Shown in pieces: positions 46,612 to 55,997 of a stretch of DNA of 64,000 nucleotides; the first letter of the stretch is position 1, and each line of letters starts with the position of its first letter. The notes beneath the pieces are model-generated. The model was not told where the DNA came from. It worked only from the letters and a program-made list of their open reading frames with translations, and did not search any database. This stretch comes from CADEEN01 sp963751775 (GTDB lineage: Bacteria > Pseudomonadota > Gammaproteobacteria > Burkholderiales > Burkholderiaceae_C). The position numbers and the translations under genes are program-made. The stretch lies in the NCBI GenBank assembly GCA_963751775.1, contig CAVVVW010000019.1, forward strand, positions 62,001 through 126,000, read 5' to 3'.

Positions 46612-47055
46612 TCAGATCCTTGCCTTCTTGCCGGCCGCGCCCTGCGGCTGGTGGTGCGCCTGCGCGTCGCCGTCCTCGCCGACATGCCGGTTGCCCTCGA
46701 CCGAGCGGCCGCCGGCGAGCATCATGGCGCGGTACTCCTCTTCGCTCATGCCCGTCATGCTGCCCGCCATCTGCTGGAAGCTCTTGCCATCGGTGGCGCC
46801 GATCTTGGCCAGGAAGTAGATGTTGCCGCCCAGGCGGATGCACCAGTTCAGATCGCGCGCCAGCACGGCCTGCTTCTGCTCTTCCGTCATCGCCCATTCG
46901 TCGAGGTACGCACGCTCGTCGGCCTTGAAGCGGGCACGGTTGTCGGCCTTCATCAGCGACATGCAGAACTGGTTCAGCCAATAGCCCTTGCGCGACTGCT
47001 CGGCGTCGAAGATCGTCGTGCCGGGCACGTCGAGGTAGGGTTTGCTCAGTGACAT
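46612..47055 (-). CDS. ligA: Protocatechuate 4,5-dioxygenase alpha subunit
   Basis: 147-residue alpha subunit. Start MSLSKPYLDVPGTTIFDAEQ, then SRKGYWLNQFCMSLMKADNRARFKADERAYLDEWAMTEEQKQAVL and LNWCIRLGGNIYFLAKIGATDGKSFQQMAGSMTGMSEEEYRAMMLAGGRS, as in LigA/PmdA. Histidine-rich hydrophilic tail. The ATG at 47055 overlaps the ligI end by ten bases, and ligB follows after three bases. Confidence 0.95.
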   Translation of the reverse strand: MSLSKPYLDVPGTTIFDAEQSRKGYWLNQFCMSLMKADNRARFKADERAYLDEWAMTEEQKQAVLARDLNWCIRLGGNIYFLAKIGATDGKSFQQMAGSMTGMSEEEYRAMMLAGGRSVEGNRHVGEDGDAQAHHQPQGAAGKKARI

Positions 47056-47999
47056 GAGTGTCTTTCCTCGGGCCAGTACAGCCGCATCGGATTGTCGACC
47101 AGCAGTTTCTGCTGCAAGTCGTGCCGTCGTCGCGATCTGCGGGATGAAGTCGACCAGCAGGCCGTCGTCGGGCATGTGGTCCTTCAGGTTCGGGTGCGGC
47201 CAGTCGGTGCCCCACAACACACGGTCGGGGAAGGTCTCGACGATGCGTCTTGGCGAACGGCACCACGTCGCGATAGGCCCCATGCTCCAAATTCGGCTCG
47301 CCCTTCAACGCCTTCGGGCCGGTGACCGACAGCCGCTCGGGGCAACTGACCTTGCTCCAGACGTTGGGGTACTCGCGCATGAACTTCACGAACAGCTCGA
47401 ATTGCGGCCCGTCCACCGGCAGGCTCACGTCGGGCCGGCCCATGTGATCGACGACCACGGTCGTGGGCAGCGCGGTGAAGAAATCCCACAGCTCGGGCAG
47501 GTCGACGGCCTCGAAGTAGATCACCACGTGCCAGCCGAGCGGGGCAATGCGCGCGGCGATCTCCATCAGCTCGTCCCTGGGCGTGAAATCGACCAGGCGC
47601 TTGACGAAGTTGAAGCGCACGCCGCGCACCCCTGCCGCGTGCATGGCTTGCAGGTCGGCATCGCTGACCGTGCGCTTGACCGTCGCCACCCCGCGCGCCT
47701 TGCCGCCGCTGCTCGACCAGCGCATCGACCATCGCCCGGTTGTCGGCGCCGTGGCAGGTGGCCTGCACCACCACGTTGCGGGCGAAGCCAAGGTGATCGC
47801 GCAGCGCATAGAGCTGCTGCTTCGACGCATCGCAGGGCGTGTACTTGCGCTCCGGTGCGTACGGGAACTCGGCGCCGGGGCCGAACACATGGCAGTGCGC
47901 GTCGACGCTGCCCGCCGGCACCTTGAAGCGGGGCTTGCTCGGGCCGGCGTACCAATCCAGCCAGCCGGGGGTCTTTTTGAAAGTCATTTCAGTTGCCAC
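47046..47999 (-). CDS. ligI: 2-pyrone-4,6-dicarboxylate hydrolase (several frame shifts)
   Basis: Amidohydrolase-fold lactonase that opens 2-pyrone-4,6-dicarboxylate. Start MATEMTFKKTPGW (a second ATG four codons later is also possible). Joined frames: SVDAHCHVFGPGAEFPYAP (H-x-H), LRDHLGFARNVVVQATCHGADNRAM, GVRGVRFNFVKRLVDFTP, GWHVVIYFEAVDLPELWDFF, TTVVVDHMGRPDVSLP, RVLWGTDWPHPNLKDHMPDDGLLVDFIPQIA and KLLVDNPMRLYWPEER. Frame changes near 47700, 47245 and 47112. Full length, about 316 residues, and near-colinear with known LigI. Confidence 0.93.
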
Positions 48000-48008
48000 T
48001 GCAACACG

Positions 48009-48595
48009 TCCCGCGCGTCGCGGCAGGCGGCACCCGGCAGGGGCTCATGGTGGAGCGGTCGGCGCTTTGCGCCGACTCCGCTGCGGTGCTCGGCCTGGGG
48101 TCGCGCCGCACAACTCGCTACGTTCGCTGCGCTCACTGCGCTCGGACAGGTGCGGCGAGTCAGCCCACGAAGCGCGCTGCGCGCGCCGACCCCAGTCCTC
48201 CTCTCCTCGCCGCCCCACAAATCGCCCCTGCCGGGTACCGCCTGCCGCGAAGGCCACCGGTATTGGTGTTCGCAACGCCAACCACCGCAGCTTGCGCAAA
48301 GGCGCGCCCGGGCAGGTGGCAGCGCGCCTGCGGGGCGCCGAGGAGGCGAGCCCGCACAAGGTCAGTGGACCGTTTGGCCTGGCGAGCGGCCGGGCCGCGG
48401 CCGCACAGCTGCGGGCCAGTCTTCGTAATCTGACTTGTCGCACCCTGTCTGAGCGTAGCGAACGCAGTGAGCGCAGCGAGTTGTGCGACGGGCCACAAGG
48501 CCGAGCACCGCAGGGCAGTCGGTGCGCAGCACCGACCGCTCCGCCGAAGCGCTGCCGCCTGCCCGGGCGCGACTTTGCCGCGCCACTGTCGGCAA
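48009..48595. repeat. Palindromic interspersed element, copy 3
   Basis: Third copy, between the DUF1932 dehydrogenase gene and ligI, inside the protocatechuate operon. GCGCGTCGCGGCAG block at 48013, left arm CACAACTCGCTACGTTCGCT, right arm AGCGAGTTGTGCGACGGGCC, end block GACTTTGCCGCGCCA near 48585, then TCGGCAA. About 25 bases longer than copy 2, in the centre. The remaining 100 bases to the dehydrogenase stop show nothing. Confidence 0.85.
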
Positions 48596-48697
48596 CGCAC
48601 GCACTGGCACTCGGCAGATGCCAGGCTGCAATTCGTTGCGGTAGACGGGTACCACTGCAGGGCCATAAGGCCGACGCATTCAGCGAGATTTGGACAT

Positions 48698-49625
48698 TCA
48701 CTCCGAGTCCTTCTGCACATGCTTCAGGATGCGGTCGGCCTCGGCACGCCAGTCGCTGCTGCGTGCAAAGCCCGGCTCGCCCTTCTGGTCCGAACACGCC
48801 TGCGTCGGCAAGGTCGGCGATCCAGGCCTGGCGCTCGGCCGTGCCTTGGGCGGACCACGGCGTGAGGCCGATCTCGCGCACCGTCTCGGCCACTTCGCGC
48901 ACTTCCTCGCTGCGGCGGCGGCCATGCTCGATGACACGCTGGAAGAAGTAGGCGCCCTGCTTCTCCCAATCGATGCCGGGAAAGGTTTCCTTCAGCGACG
49001 CGAGCACGGCGTCCTCGACGCCGTAGGCGCGCGCGGTCGTGAAGCTCTCGATGACCATCGCCTCCAGGCCCTTGATCATCACGCTGCGGCACATCTTGGT
49101 GGCCGATGCGACGCCGAGCTTCTCGCTCGCCACCTTGGCGTCGAAGCCGAGGATCGCCAGCAACGGTGCCAATTCGGCCGCCTTTGCGCCGCCGAGCAAC
49201 AGCGGCACCTTGATGCGGTAGGGCGGGATCGAAGTCATCACCGCGCCCTCGACGTAGGCGCCGCCGGCGCCGTCGATCAGCGCTGCCGCGCGTTGCTTGG
49301 CGCCCGGCGAGGCGGAGTTGAAGTCGAGGAACCACGCGCCGCGCCTGATCGCCGGCGCAACGGCCTCGGCCACCGCGACCGTCTGGCTGGCCGTGACCGC
49401 AGAGACGATGAAGTCGGCCTTTGCGGCCAGCGCGGCATGCGACGCGGCGAGCGTCACGCCATGCGCTGCGGCATGCTCGCGCAACGCCTCCTGCTGCGTG
49501 CCGCCGAGCTTCAAGTCGTATGCCGCGACGGCGACGCCTTGCCCGCGCAAGTCCTCGGCCAGGATGCGGCCGACCTCGCCGTAGCCGACGAGGCCGACCT
49601 GCCAACGCTTCGGGTCTGGACTCAT
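48698..49625 (-). CDS. DUF1932/6-phosphogluconate-dehydrogenase-like NAD(P)-binding protein
   Basis: About 309 residues. N-terminal Rossmann domain: WQVGLVGYGEVGRILAEDLRGQGVAVAAYDLKLGG and FIVSAVTASQTVAVAEAVAP, GAWFLDFNSASPGAKQRAAALI, GGAYVEGAVMTSIPPYRIKVPLLLGG. C-terminal helical DUF1932 domain: LGVASATKMCRSVMIKGLEAMVIESFTTARAYGVEDAVL (with the lysine expected for a beta-hydroxyacid dehydrogenase). A frame change near 48780 restores the ending GEPGFARSSDWRAEADRILK and stop 48698; the original frame runs on into the palindromic element. Role in protocatechuate breakdown not established; it may act on oxalomesaconate-type intermediates. Confidence 0.85.
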
Positions 49626-49627
49626 GC

Positions 49628-50311
49628 TCAGTCGATGTACTTGAGCCCGGCCTTCTCGAGCGGCTCGCGCATCTTGTACATGTCCAGGCCCAGCACGCCG
49701 GCGGCCAGCTTGGCGCGTTTGTCGGTCTCGTTGGCCTCGCGCGCGGCGGCGGCGTCGGCCACCTTCTGCGCGATCGCCGCCGGGACGACGACCACGCCGT
49801 CGTCGTCGGCCAGCACCACGTCGCCGGGGTTGACGCTCATGCCGGCACAGACCACGGCGATGTTGACCGACCCGAGTGTGGCCTTGACCGTGCCTTTGGC
49901 GCTGATCGCGCGGCTCCAGACCGGGAACTTCATCTCGGTCAGGTCGCGCACGTCGCGGCAGCCGCCGTCGATCACCAGGCCCACCGCGCCGCGGGCGCGA
50001 AAGCTGGTGGCCAGCAGGTCGCCGAAGAAGCCGTCGGTGTTGTCGGCGGTGCAGGCCGCGACGACGATGTCGCCCGGCTTCAACTGCTCGGCCGCGACGT
50101 GCATCATCCAGTTGTCGCCCGGCTGCAGCAGTACCGTGACCGCCGTGCCGCAGGCGTGGGCGCCGGCGTAGATCGGGCGCATGTAGGGTTTCAGCAGGCC
50201 GACACGGCCCATCGCCTCGTGCACCGTGGCCGAGCCGAATTTCGAGAGTTGATCGACCGCGGCCTTGTCGGCACGGACGATGTTGCGTTTGACGACGCCC
50301 AATTCGAACAT
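49628..50311 (-). CDS. ligK: 4-carboxy-4-hydroxy-2-oxoadipate aldolase
   Basis: RraA-fold aldolase that splits 4-carboxy-4-hydroxy-2-oxoadipate into pyruvate and oxaloacetate. 227 residues, intact. Start MFELGVVKRNIVRADKAAVDQLSKFGSATVHEAMGRVG, then MRPIYAGAHACGTAVTVLLQPGDNWMMHVAAEQLKPGDIVVAAC, AVGLVIDGGCRDVRDLTEMKFPVWSRAISAKGTVK (substrate arginine and metal aspartate) and VLADDDGVVVVP. The final pathway step; two bases ahead of the DUF1932 gene. Confidence 0.95.
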   Translation of the reverse strand: MFELGVVKRNIVRADKAAVDQLSKFGSATVHEAMGRVGLLKPYMRPIYAGAHACGTAVTVLLQPGDNWMMHVAAEQLKPGDIVVAACTADNTDGFFGDLLATSFRARGAVGLVIDGGCRDVRDLTEMKFPVWSRAISAKGTVKATLGSVNIAVVCAGMSVNPGDVVLADDDGVVVVPAAIAQKVADAAAAREANETDKRAKLAAGVLGLDMYKMREPLEKAGLKYID

Positions 50312-50335
50312 GGGAACCTCGATGGAGTAGCGGGC

Positions 50336-51365
50336 CTAACGGCCCTTCTGCTTGAGCGCCCGGTCGAGGCGCGGGAACACGCGGCGCGCGTTGCCTTCGT
50401 AGATCTGGTGCCGGTCGCTGCCGACGACGATGGTCGAGGCCTCGATGTAGCGCTTGGTGTCGTCGTAGTAATGGCCGGTCTCGGGGTCGATGCCACGCAC
50501 CGCGCCGATCATTTCCGACGCGAACAGGATGTTCTTCAGCGGGATCACGCGCGTCAGCAAGTCGATGCCCGGCTGGTGATAGACGCAGGTGTCGAAGAAG
50601 ATGTTGTTCAGCAGGTGGTCACCGAGCAGCGGCTTCTTCAGCTCCTGCGCCAGACCGCGAAATCGCCCCCAGTGGTACGGCACCGCGCCGCCGCCGTGCG
50701 GGATGATGAAGCGCAGGGTCGGAAAATCCTTGAACAGGTCGGCGGTCAGGCACTGCATGAAGGCCGTCGTGTCGGCGTTCAGGTAATGCGCGCCGGTGGT
50801 GTGAAAGCAGGCATTGCAGCTGGTGCTGACGTGGATCATGGCCGGGATGTCGTACTCGACCATCTTCTCGTAGACCGGGTACCAGTGCCGATCGGACAGT
50901 GGCGGCGAAGTCCAGTGCCCACCCGGAGGGGTCGGGGTTGAGGTTGATGCCGACGTTGCCGTACTGCTCGACGCATTTCACCAGCTCGGGGATGCAGGTC
51001 CTGGGATCGACGCCGGGCGATTGCGGCAGCATCGCCGCCGGGACGAAATGGTCGGGAAACAGCTTGCTGACGCGATAACAAAGCTCGTTGCATATCGCCG
51101 ACCAGGCCGAAGAGACCTCGAAGTCGCCGATGTGATGGGCCATGAAACTCGCGCGCGGGCTGAAGACCGTGAGGTCGCTGCCGCGCTCCTTCATCAGGCG
51201 CAGCTGGTTGGCCTCGATGCTCTCGCGCAACTCGTCGTCGCTGATCTTCAGGTCGGACGCCTTGGGCATCAGCGCCGGGTCCTTGATGCCGGCGATCTGC
51301 GCATTGCGCCAGGTCTCGAGCGACTTGGGCGCCGTCGTGTAGTGGCCGTGACAGTCGATGATCAT
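50336..51365 (-). CDS. ligJ: 4-oxalomesaconate hydratase (one frame shift)
   Basis: Amidohydrolase-2 family hydratase forming 4-carboxy-4-hydroxy-2-oxoadipate. Start MIIDCHGHYTTAPKSLETWR (H-x-H metal site), then RGSDLTVFSPRASFMAHHIGDFE, DHFVPAAMLPQSPGVDPRTCI and VGINLNPDPSG. A frame change near 50898 leads to KMVEYDIPAMIHVSTSCNAC, RFIIPHGGGAVPYHWGRFRGLAQ, NIFFDTCVYHQPGIDLLTRVI, ILFASEMIGAVRGIDPETGHYYDDTK. About 342 residues, the size of the Burkholderiales enzymes. First gene of the minus-strand operon. No tautomerase (LigU/GalD) gene is seen beside it. Confidence 0.93.
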
Positions 51366-51464
51366 GGTGCGTCCCTCTGGCGGTCGAGCCCCTGGCGGTG
51401 ACCGCGCTCGGGTCGAAACGATATCAGCTATTGCTCTTGGGCCAGATCTGGCAGAGTTGGCGGC

Positions 51465-52157
51465 ATGGGATCCCAAATCAGAATCATCTCGTCGATGGCC
51501 ACCCGGCAACTGCTGGCCGACCTGGTCGAACAGTTCCGGTCGTCGTCGGCGCATCAGGTGTCGATCGAATCGGTCGGCGGCGTCGATGCTGCAAAGCGCG
51601 TCCAGGCCGGCGAGCCGTTCGACGTGGTGGTGCTGGCGGCGGACGCGATCGAGCGTCTGACGCAGGCCGGACGGATCGTTCCCGGCAGCCGCGTCGATCT
51701 CGTCCATTCAGGCGTCGCGGTCGCCGTGCGCGCCGGTGCGCCGCACCCCGACATCGGTTCCGAAGCAGCCGTCAAGCATGCCGTGCTGGCCGCGCGCAGC
51801 CTGGGCTACTCGACCGGTCCGAGCGGCGTGCAGCTGAACAAGCTGTTCGAACGCTGGGGCATCGCCGACACCATCGCCGACCGCATCGTGCAGGCGCCGC
51901 CGGGCGTGCCCGTCGGCACGCTGGTCGCCGAGGGCAAGGTGGCGCTCGGATTTCAGCAATGGAGCGAGCTGATGCACCTGAGCGGCATCGACGTGCTCGG
52001 CCCGCTGCCAGCGGCGATCCAGATCACGACCACCTTCTCCGCCGGCGTGGCGGTCGACATCGGCACAAGCCCGAAGCCGTGCGCGAGCTGCTTGCCTTCA
52101 TGGCCTCGCCGGCCGCCGCACGACATCAAGCGCAGCAACGGCATGGAGCCGGCCTGA
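51465..52157 (+). CDS. ModA-like substrate-binding protein without signal peptide (frame-shifted end)
   Basis: About 230 residues. The fold pattern is that of molybdate-type periplasmic binding proteins: IISSMATRQLLADLVEQFRSSSAHQVSIESVGG, AKRVQAGEPFDVVVLAADAIERLTQAGRIVPGSRVDLVHSGVAVAV, SLGYSTGPSGVQLNKLFERWGI, VGTLVAEGKVALGFQQWSELM and GIDVLGPLPAAIQITTTFSAGVAVDIG. It lacks an export signal, so it is predicted cytosolic. Two compensating indels near 52068-52120 (PEAVRELLAFMASPAA is read in another frame) precede the ending DIKRSNGMEPA. Divergent from ligJ with about 100 bases between, so a sensor or ligand-binding role for the operon is possible. Confidence 0.75.
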   Translation: MGSQIRIISSMATRQLLADLVEQFRSSSAHQVSIESVGGVDAAKRVQAGEPFDVVVLAADAIERLTQAGRIVPGSRVDLVHSGVAVAVRAGAPHPDIGSEAAVKHAVLAARSLGYSTGPSGVQLNKLFERWGIADTIADRIVQAPPGVPVGTLVAEGKVALGFQQWSELMHLSGIDVLGPLPAAIQITTTFSAGVAVDIGTSPKPCASCLPSWPRRPPHDIKRSNGMEPA

Positions 52158-52176
52158 GGTGTCGGCGCGCAGAGCT

Positions 52177-53142
52177 TCAGGGCGCGACTTCCTTCCAGCC
52201 CGCGCCCGGATCGAAGGTCGTCATCTTCGCGCCGATGCCGACGGTACCGGCACCGAGGTCCTTCTCGAACACCTTGCCGTTTTGATTGACGATGAAGCTC
52301 ATCACGCCCGTGTTGCGGTAGTCGGACGGATACGCGACCATGGCAAAGCCGGCAATCAAACGCCCGTTGATGATGTAGTTGTAGGCGCCGCCCGGTGCAC
52401 TCTGGCCCTGGCGGGTCAGGATCCTGAAGTGGTAACCGCGATACGGTTCACCCTTCTTGTGCTTGGCCAAGTCACCCGCACTTTCGGCGATCAGCGGCCC
52501 GAACGGGCTCTGCTCCTCGCCCTTGGCCGCGTCGGCAGGCCAATACAGCCCGTCCTTCTTGCCCGGCGAGCTGCCCAGCTTCTGCGCGTACTGGTATACG
52601 CCGTCGCCGAGGCGGTCGCGCGCGGCATAGGCACGCTGTGCGTCGACGTAGGCGCGCAGCACGTGGATCGCGTTGATTTCGTTTTCGCCGATGCGGCGAT
52701 TGGTGATCTCTTCCTCGCCCTCCTCGGTGGCGAAACGCCAGCGGCTGCCCACGCGCACGATCGGGATCGGCAGCGGCCAGGCCGTCGCGCCGATCAGCAG
52801 GGTACGGCGCACTGGCGTCGGCTCATGCAGCACGCGCATCGTCTGCATCGCGGCCAGGACCTTCGCGCGGTTGGCTTTGCTCACCGTGGGATCGGCGTTG
52901 ATGACCAGATCCTTGCGCTCCTCGCCGAAGATCGGGATCAGGGCCGCGTCGGTGTCGGTCTTGAGCGCGGCCATCAGTGCTTCAACGGCCGCCTCCGGCG
53001 TTTCGTACGTTTCTTGCGGCGCGGACATCGCGGCCAGCGGAACCGCCAGTGCGAGCGGCAATACCAGCCGCTGCAGGAGTGACCAGAGGCGAAGAATGTT
53101 CACGTTGATTGACTCGCGTTGAATGGTGTGGATTGGGCGCAT
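52177..53142 (-). CDS. DUF2950-family exported protein
   Basis: About 321 residues from the ATG at 53142. N-terminal signal region LLQRLVLPLALAVPLAAMSAPQ. The DUF2950 body shows YETPEAAVEALMAALKTDTDAALIPIFGEE, WRFATEEGEEEITNRRIGENEINAIHVLRAYVDAQRAYA, DGLYWPADAAKGEEQSPFGPLIAESAG, PYRGYHFRILTRQG and GAYNYIINGRLIAGFAMVAYPSDYRNTGVMSFIVNQNGKVFEKDLG. Function unknown. It follows the DUF3300 gene by 16 bases; these two families regularly occur together. Confidence 0.9.
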   Translation of the reverse strand: MRPIHTIQRESINVNILRLWSLLQRLVLPLALAVPLAAMSAPQETYETPEAAVEALMAALKTDTDAALIPIFGEERKDLVINADPTVSKANRAKVLAAMQTMRVLHEPTPVRRTLLIGATAWPLPIPIVRVGSRWRFATEEGEEEITNRRIGENEINAIHVLRAYVDAQRAYAARDRLGDGVYQYAQKLGSSPGKKDGLYWPADAAKGEEQSPFGPLIAESAGDLAKHKKGEPYRGYHFRILTRQGQSAPGGAYNYIINGRLIAGFAMVAYPSDYRNTGVMSFIVNQNGKVFEKDLGAGTVGIGAKMTTFDPGAGWKEVAP

Positions 53143-53158
53143 GGCATGGTTCCTTCCG

Positions 53159-54425
53159 TTAGCGCCGACGACCGCCGCCACCGCCGCCTCGCGACGCGCC
53201 GCCGCCGCCGCTCGAACGGCTGCTGGCGCCGCGCGAGCTGGTCGAAGACGCCTGCCGCCCCGAGGAGCCGGCGCTGCTGAAGGCGCTGCCGCCCGAACTG
53301 CCGGACCGGTTGGTGCTGGCACTGGCGCCGCCACCGCCACCGCCACCGGTTGCGCCCTGCGAAGGACGAGCGCCGCCACCCGCACCCCCGCCCGTTGCAC
53401 CCGTCGAGGGTCGAGCGCCGCCTGCGCCGGCCGCCCGTCGCACCTGTCGAAGGGCGTGCACCACCGCCGCTGGCGCCAGCCCCACCGCCGGCGCGGGAGT
53501 CACCCGCGCGTGCGCTCTGGTTGGTCTTGCCGACCGAACTGCTGACCTGGCCGGGCTGCTTGTTGGACTGCCACGAACTGCTGCCGCCCCCACCCGCCGG
53601 CCTTTGATTCGCCCCGCCGCCGATGTTGCCGGTATTGATGTTGGTGTTGTGGTTGATGTTGATGTTGGCGTTGCCGCCGTAATTCGCACCGTAGTGGCCA
53701 CCGTTCCAGGCCGCGCCGATGGCGGCACCCCAGATCACGCCGGCGGCGAACGCCGCACCGGGCGCATAGGGGTAGTAATACGACGGGTACGGCGTCGGGT
53801 AGTAGCCGTAGTAGTACGGCGACACGCCCACGGTCACGACGGTGGTCGGGTTGTATTGCGGCACGTAGATCACCTGCGGATCGGCCGGCTCGATGATGAT
53901 GATTTCCTTCTCGGTCTTCACCACCTGCTTGTCGTCGGACTTGAGGTTGCCCGCGGACTGCGCCTTGCGGCGGAAGGTCTGCACGGCCTCAAGCACGTCG
54001 CCCTGGTCGGCGACCACCGCCTCGCCGAGCGCGCTGGTCCAGTCGAGGTCGGCGCTCATCATCTTCACGATGTCTGGATAGTTGAGCAGGGTCTTGACCG
54101 CGTCGTCCCACTTGTCGTCGATCGGCAGCTTGGGATCGGCCTTGCGCTTGTCCAGAAAGCGGTCCGCCTGCACCAGCTGCAGCGGATTGGTCGATGCCGG
54201 CAGGATGACTGCCACCAGATCGTCGGGATAGAGCGCGATCCGGCCCACGAGCTTTTCGAGTTCGTCGCCCGGCACCGGCGCCGTCGCCCCTGTGGGTGCG
54301 GCGGCCGGCGCCTGCGCGAGCAGGCCGGTCGTGAAGAGGGATGCGACCAGGGCGGCAACGAAGGTCAGGCTGCGCCCGCGGCGACCGCTGGCGAAGAAAC
54401 TCGGCGAGGATCGAGGTGTGGTCAT
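53159..54425 (-). CDS. DUF3300-family exported protein with glycine/serine-rich tail (one frame shift)
   Basis: About 421 residues. Signal peptide RSLTFVAALVASLFTTGLLAQ, then the DUF3300 domain: LEKLVGRIALYPDDLVAVILPASTNPLQLVQADRFLDKRK, DWTSALGEAVVADQGDVLEAVQTFRRKAQSAGNLKSD, EIIIIEPADPQVIYVPQYNPTTV. Tyrosine-rich YYYGYYPTPYPSYYYPYAPG and repeated NINHNTNINTGN follow. The last 130 residues are Gly/Ser/Ala/Arg-rich with repeats of GARPSTGATGG and GARPSQGATGG; a frame change near 53430 falls inside these repeats. It probably works in the periplasm with the DUF2950 partner; function unknown. Confidence 0.88.
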
Positions 54426-54480
54426 GGGGTCAATTCCAGGGTTGGAAGGTATTGCTCGAGCGGCCGAGTCGAGAATGGGT

Positions 54481-55357
54481 TCACCAGCGGAAGACGGCGC
54501 CGATCTGCGGCCCGCTGAAACTGACGCTGGTCACCGGCTGACCGGACTTGGCGTTGTACTTGAGATAACGCCACAGGGTATTGAACTCGCCCCATTCGAA
54601 GGCGTAGCTGACGCCGGCAGACCGCCTGGATGGTGCTGGCAGAGTCGCCGGCGCCGACATCGAGGTAGAACGGCGCGGCCCACTTTCGATCGGCGCCGAA
54701 CACATAGCGACCCTTGACGCCGACGATCGCCGTCCCAGACGCTCTGGTTGAGCTCGGCGCTGCCGGTCCTCGATGTCGGCGGGAGCGGCCCGATATCGCC
54801 GGAGATGCTCCAGCGCAGTCGCTGGCGATTGTCGAACATGCGCGCGCCGGCGAGCAAGTCCATCGTCCACGAAGGGTTCGACGACACCCGGTACTCACCG
54901 GCGATGGTCCAGGCCGTGGCCTTGTAGTCCAGGTCCAGGTCCGCCGTCGTGCCGGCGGGCAGGCCGATGTTGCCGATCGTGAAGTCGCGGCTGTTCGACT
55001 TCGATCCACCGAGGTCGACGTAGACGAGATCGGTCATCACGCCCCAGCTGCCGTTGTGGGCGTCGAACGTGCCCATGAAAGTCATCTTCAGCGCGTTGAG
55101 AATCTGCTGCGCGGTCGACGTCGATCGGCGTGCCTTCGGCCGGGAACGTCGACGAGCCGCCGATGGTCGGCAGGAAGAGGTTGATCGACGCGGTGTACTT
55201 CCACGGCCCAGGCGTCGCGCCCGGCTGCGCCTGAGCGGCCGCGATGGCCGGGAATCGAGCGAGCCGATCGCGCAGCGCTGCCGCGGCGTTGCGACAACGC
55301 TCGTAGCGCAGCACCAATGGACTGACGTGCCGACTGGAGTGCGGTCAGTTTCGTCAT
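54481..55357 (-). CDS. Outer-membrane beta-barrel-like protein (several frame shifts)
   Basis: About 290 residues when frames are joined. A signal-like segment RLARFPAIAAAQAQPG is followed by alternating amphipathic strands: WKYTASINLFLPTIGGSSTFPAEG, WGVMTDLVYVDLGGSKSN, DLDYKATAWTIAGEYRVS, SWTMDLLAGARMFDNRQRLRWSISGDIG, VGVKGRYVFGADRKWAAPFYLDVGAGDSASTIQ, YAFEWGEFNTLWRYLKYNAKSG. It ends SFSGPQIGAVFRW with a terminal aromatic residue, typical of small outer-membrane barrels. The ATG at 55357 overlaps the stop of the glycine-zipper gene (ATGA). Frame changes near 55270, 55110, 54730 and 54620. Function unknown. Confidence 0.65.
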
Positions 55358-55830
55358 TTGACTGTGTACCCGCGGCCTTCCATGCAGGCGCCGTAGGCCT
55401 TGTAGAAGGTGCCCATCGCCTGCTGTTGCTGCTGTGTCGCCTGCTGTTGCGTCGCCTGGGCCTGCGCTTGTTTCTGCTGTCGGGCTTTGGCGCCCCCGGC
55501 CATGGCGCCCACGGCAGCACCGCCCTTCGCCGCATCGTCTTCACCGCCCGAAATGGCACCACCGACAATCGCGCCCTTGGCCGCGCCCGCCACGCGCGCG
55601 CCCCCTGCGCCTGCGGTCGGCGGCGGCGCGGACGGAGGCGGCGCTGCTGCGACCGCGGCGGGATCGATACCCGTGTTGCCCTTGGCCCAGGTGTAGCACT
55701 CGCCGTCGTCCTTTTGCTGCTGCGCCGCGGTCTGGCCCTTGGCCGGATAGGTGATGGGTTTCTGCGCCAGCGCGGAAAACGCAAAGCACAGGGCGGCGGC
55801 CCCGAGGGCGGCGCGACTGAGGTTCAACAT
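55354..55830 (-). CDS. Glycine-zipper exported protein
   Basis: 158 residues from the ATG at 55830. Signal peptide MLNLSRAALGAAALCFAFSA with ALA-Q cleavage. Then a short domain with two cysteines (GECYTWAKGNTGIDPAA and ACMEGRGYTVK at the end), an alanine/proline linker, and a glycine zipper GAAKGAIVGGAISGGEDDAAKGGAAVGAMAGG. A long glutamine/alanine helix QQKQAQAQATQQQATQQQQQ follows. This is the YMGG-like periplasmic/outer-membrane type. The upstream 167 bases to the next gene are empty. Coupled to the barrel gene by a four-base overlap. Confidence 0.82.
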   Translation of the reverse strand: MLNLSRAALGAAALCFAFSALAQKPITYPAKGQTAAQQQKDDGECYTWAKGNTGIDPAAVAAAPPPSAPPPTAGAGGARVAGAAKGAIVGGAISGGEDDAAKGGAAVGAMAGGAKARQQKQAQAQATQQQATQQQQQAMGTFYKAYGACMEGRGYTVK

Positions 55831-55997
55831 GATCAAAGTCCCTTTCGAGGCGTGCTCGACGCCATGACGACGATCAACACGATGCCCTGCGGGCACCAGC
55901 GACACGTTCTGCGGGAAATTATAGGGTTGGCCCTGCGTTACTCCCTCACCGGCTGTGCATTGGCGAGCGGCTCACGCGCGACCTACCTTACTGCCCG

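Noticed and set aside
53300..53600. Glycine/serine-rich segment as an independent repetitive gene
   Set aside because: It is continuous with the DUF3300 protein once a frame change near 53430 is allowed.
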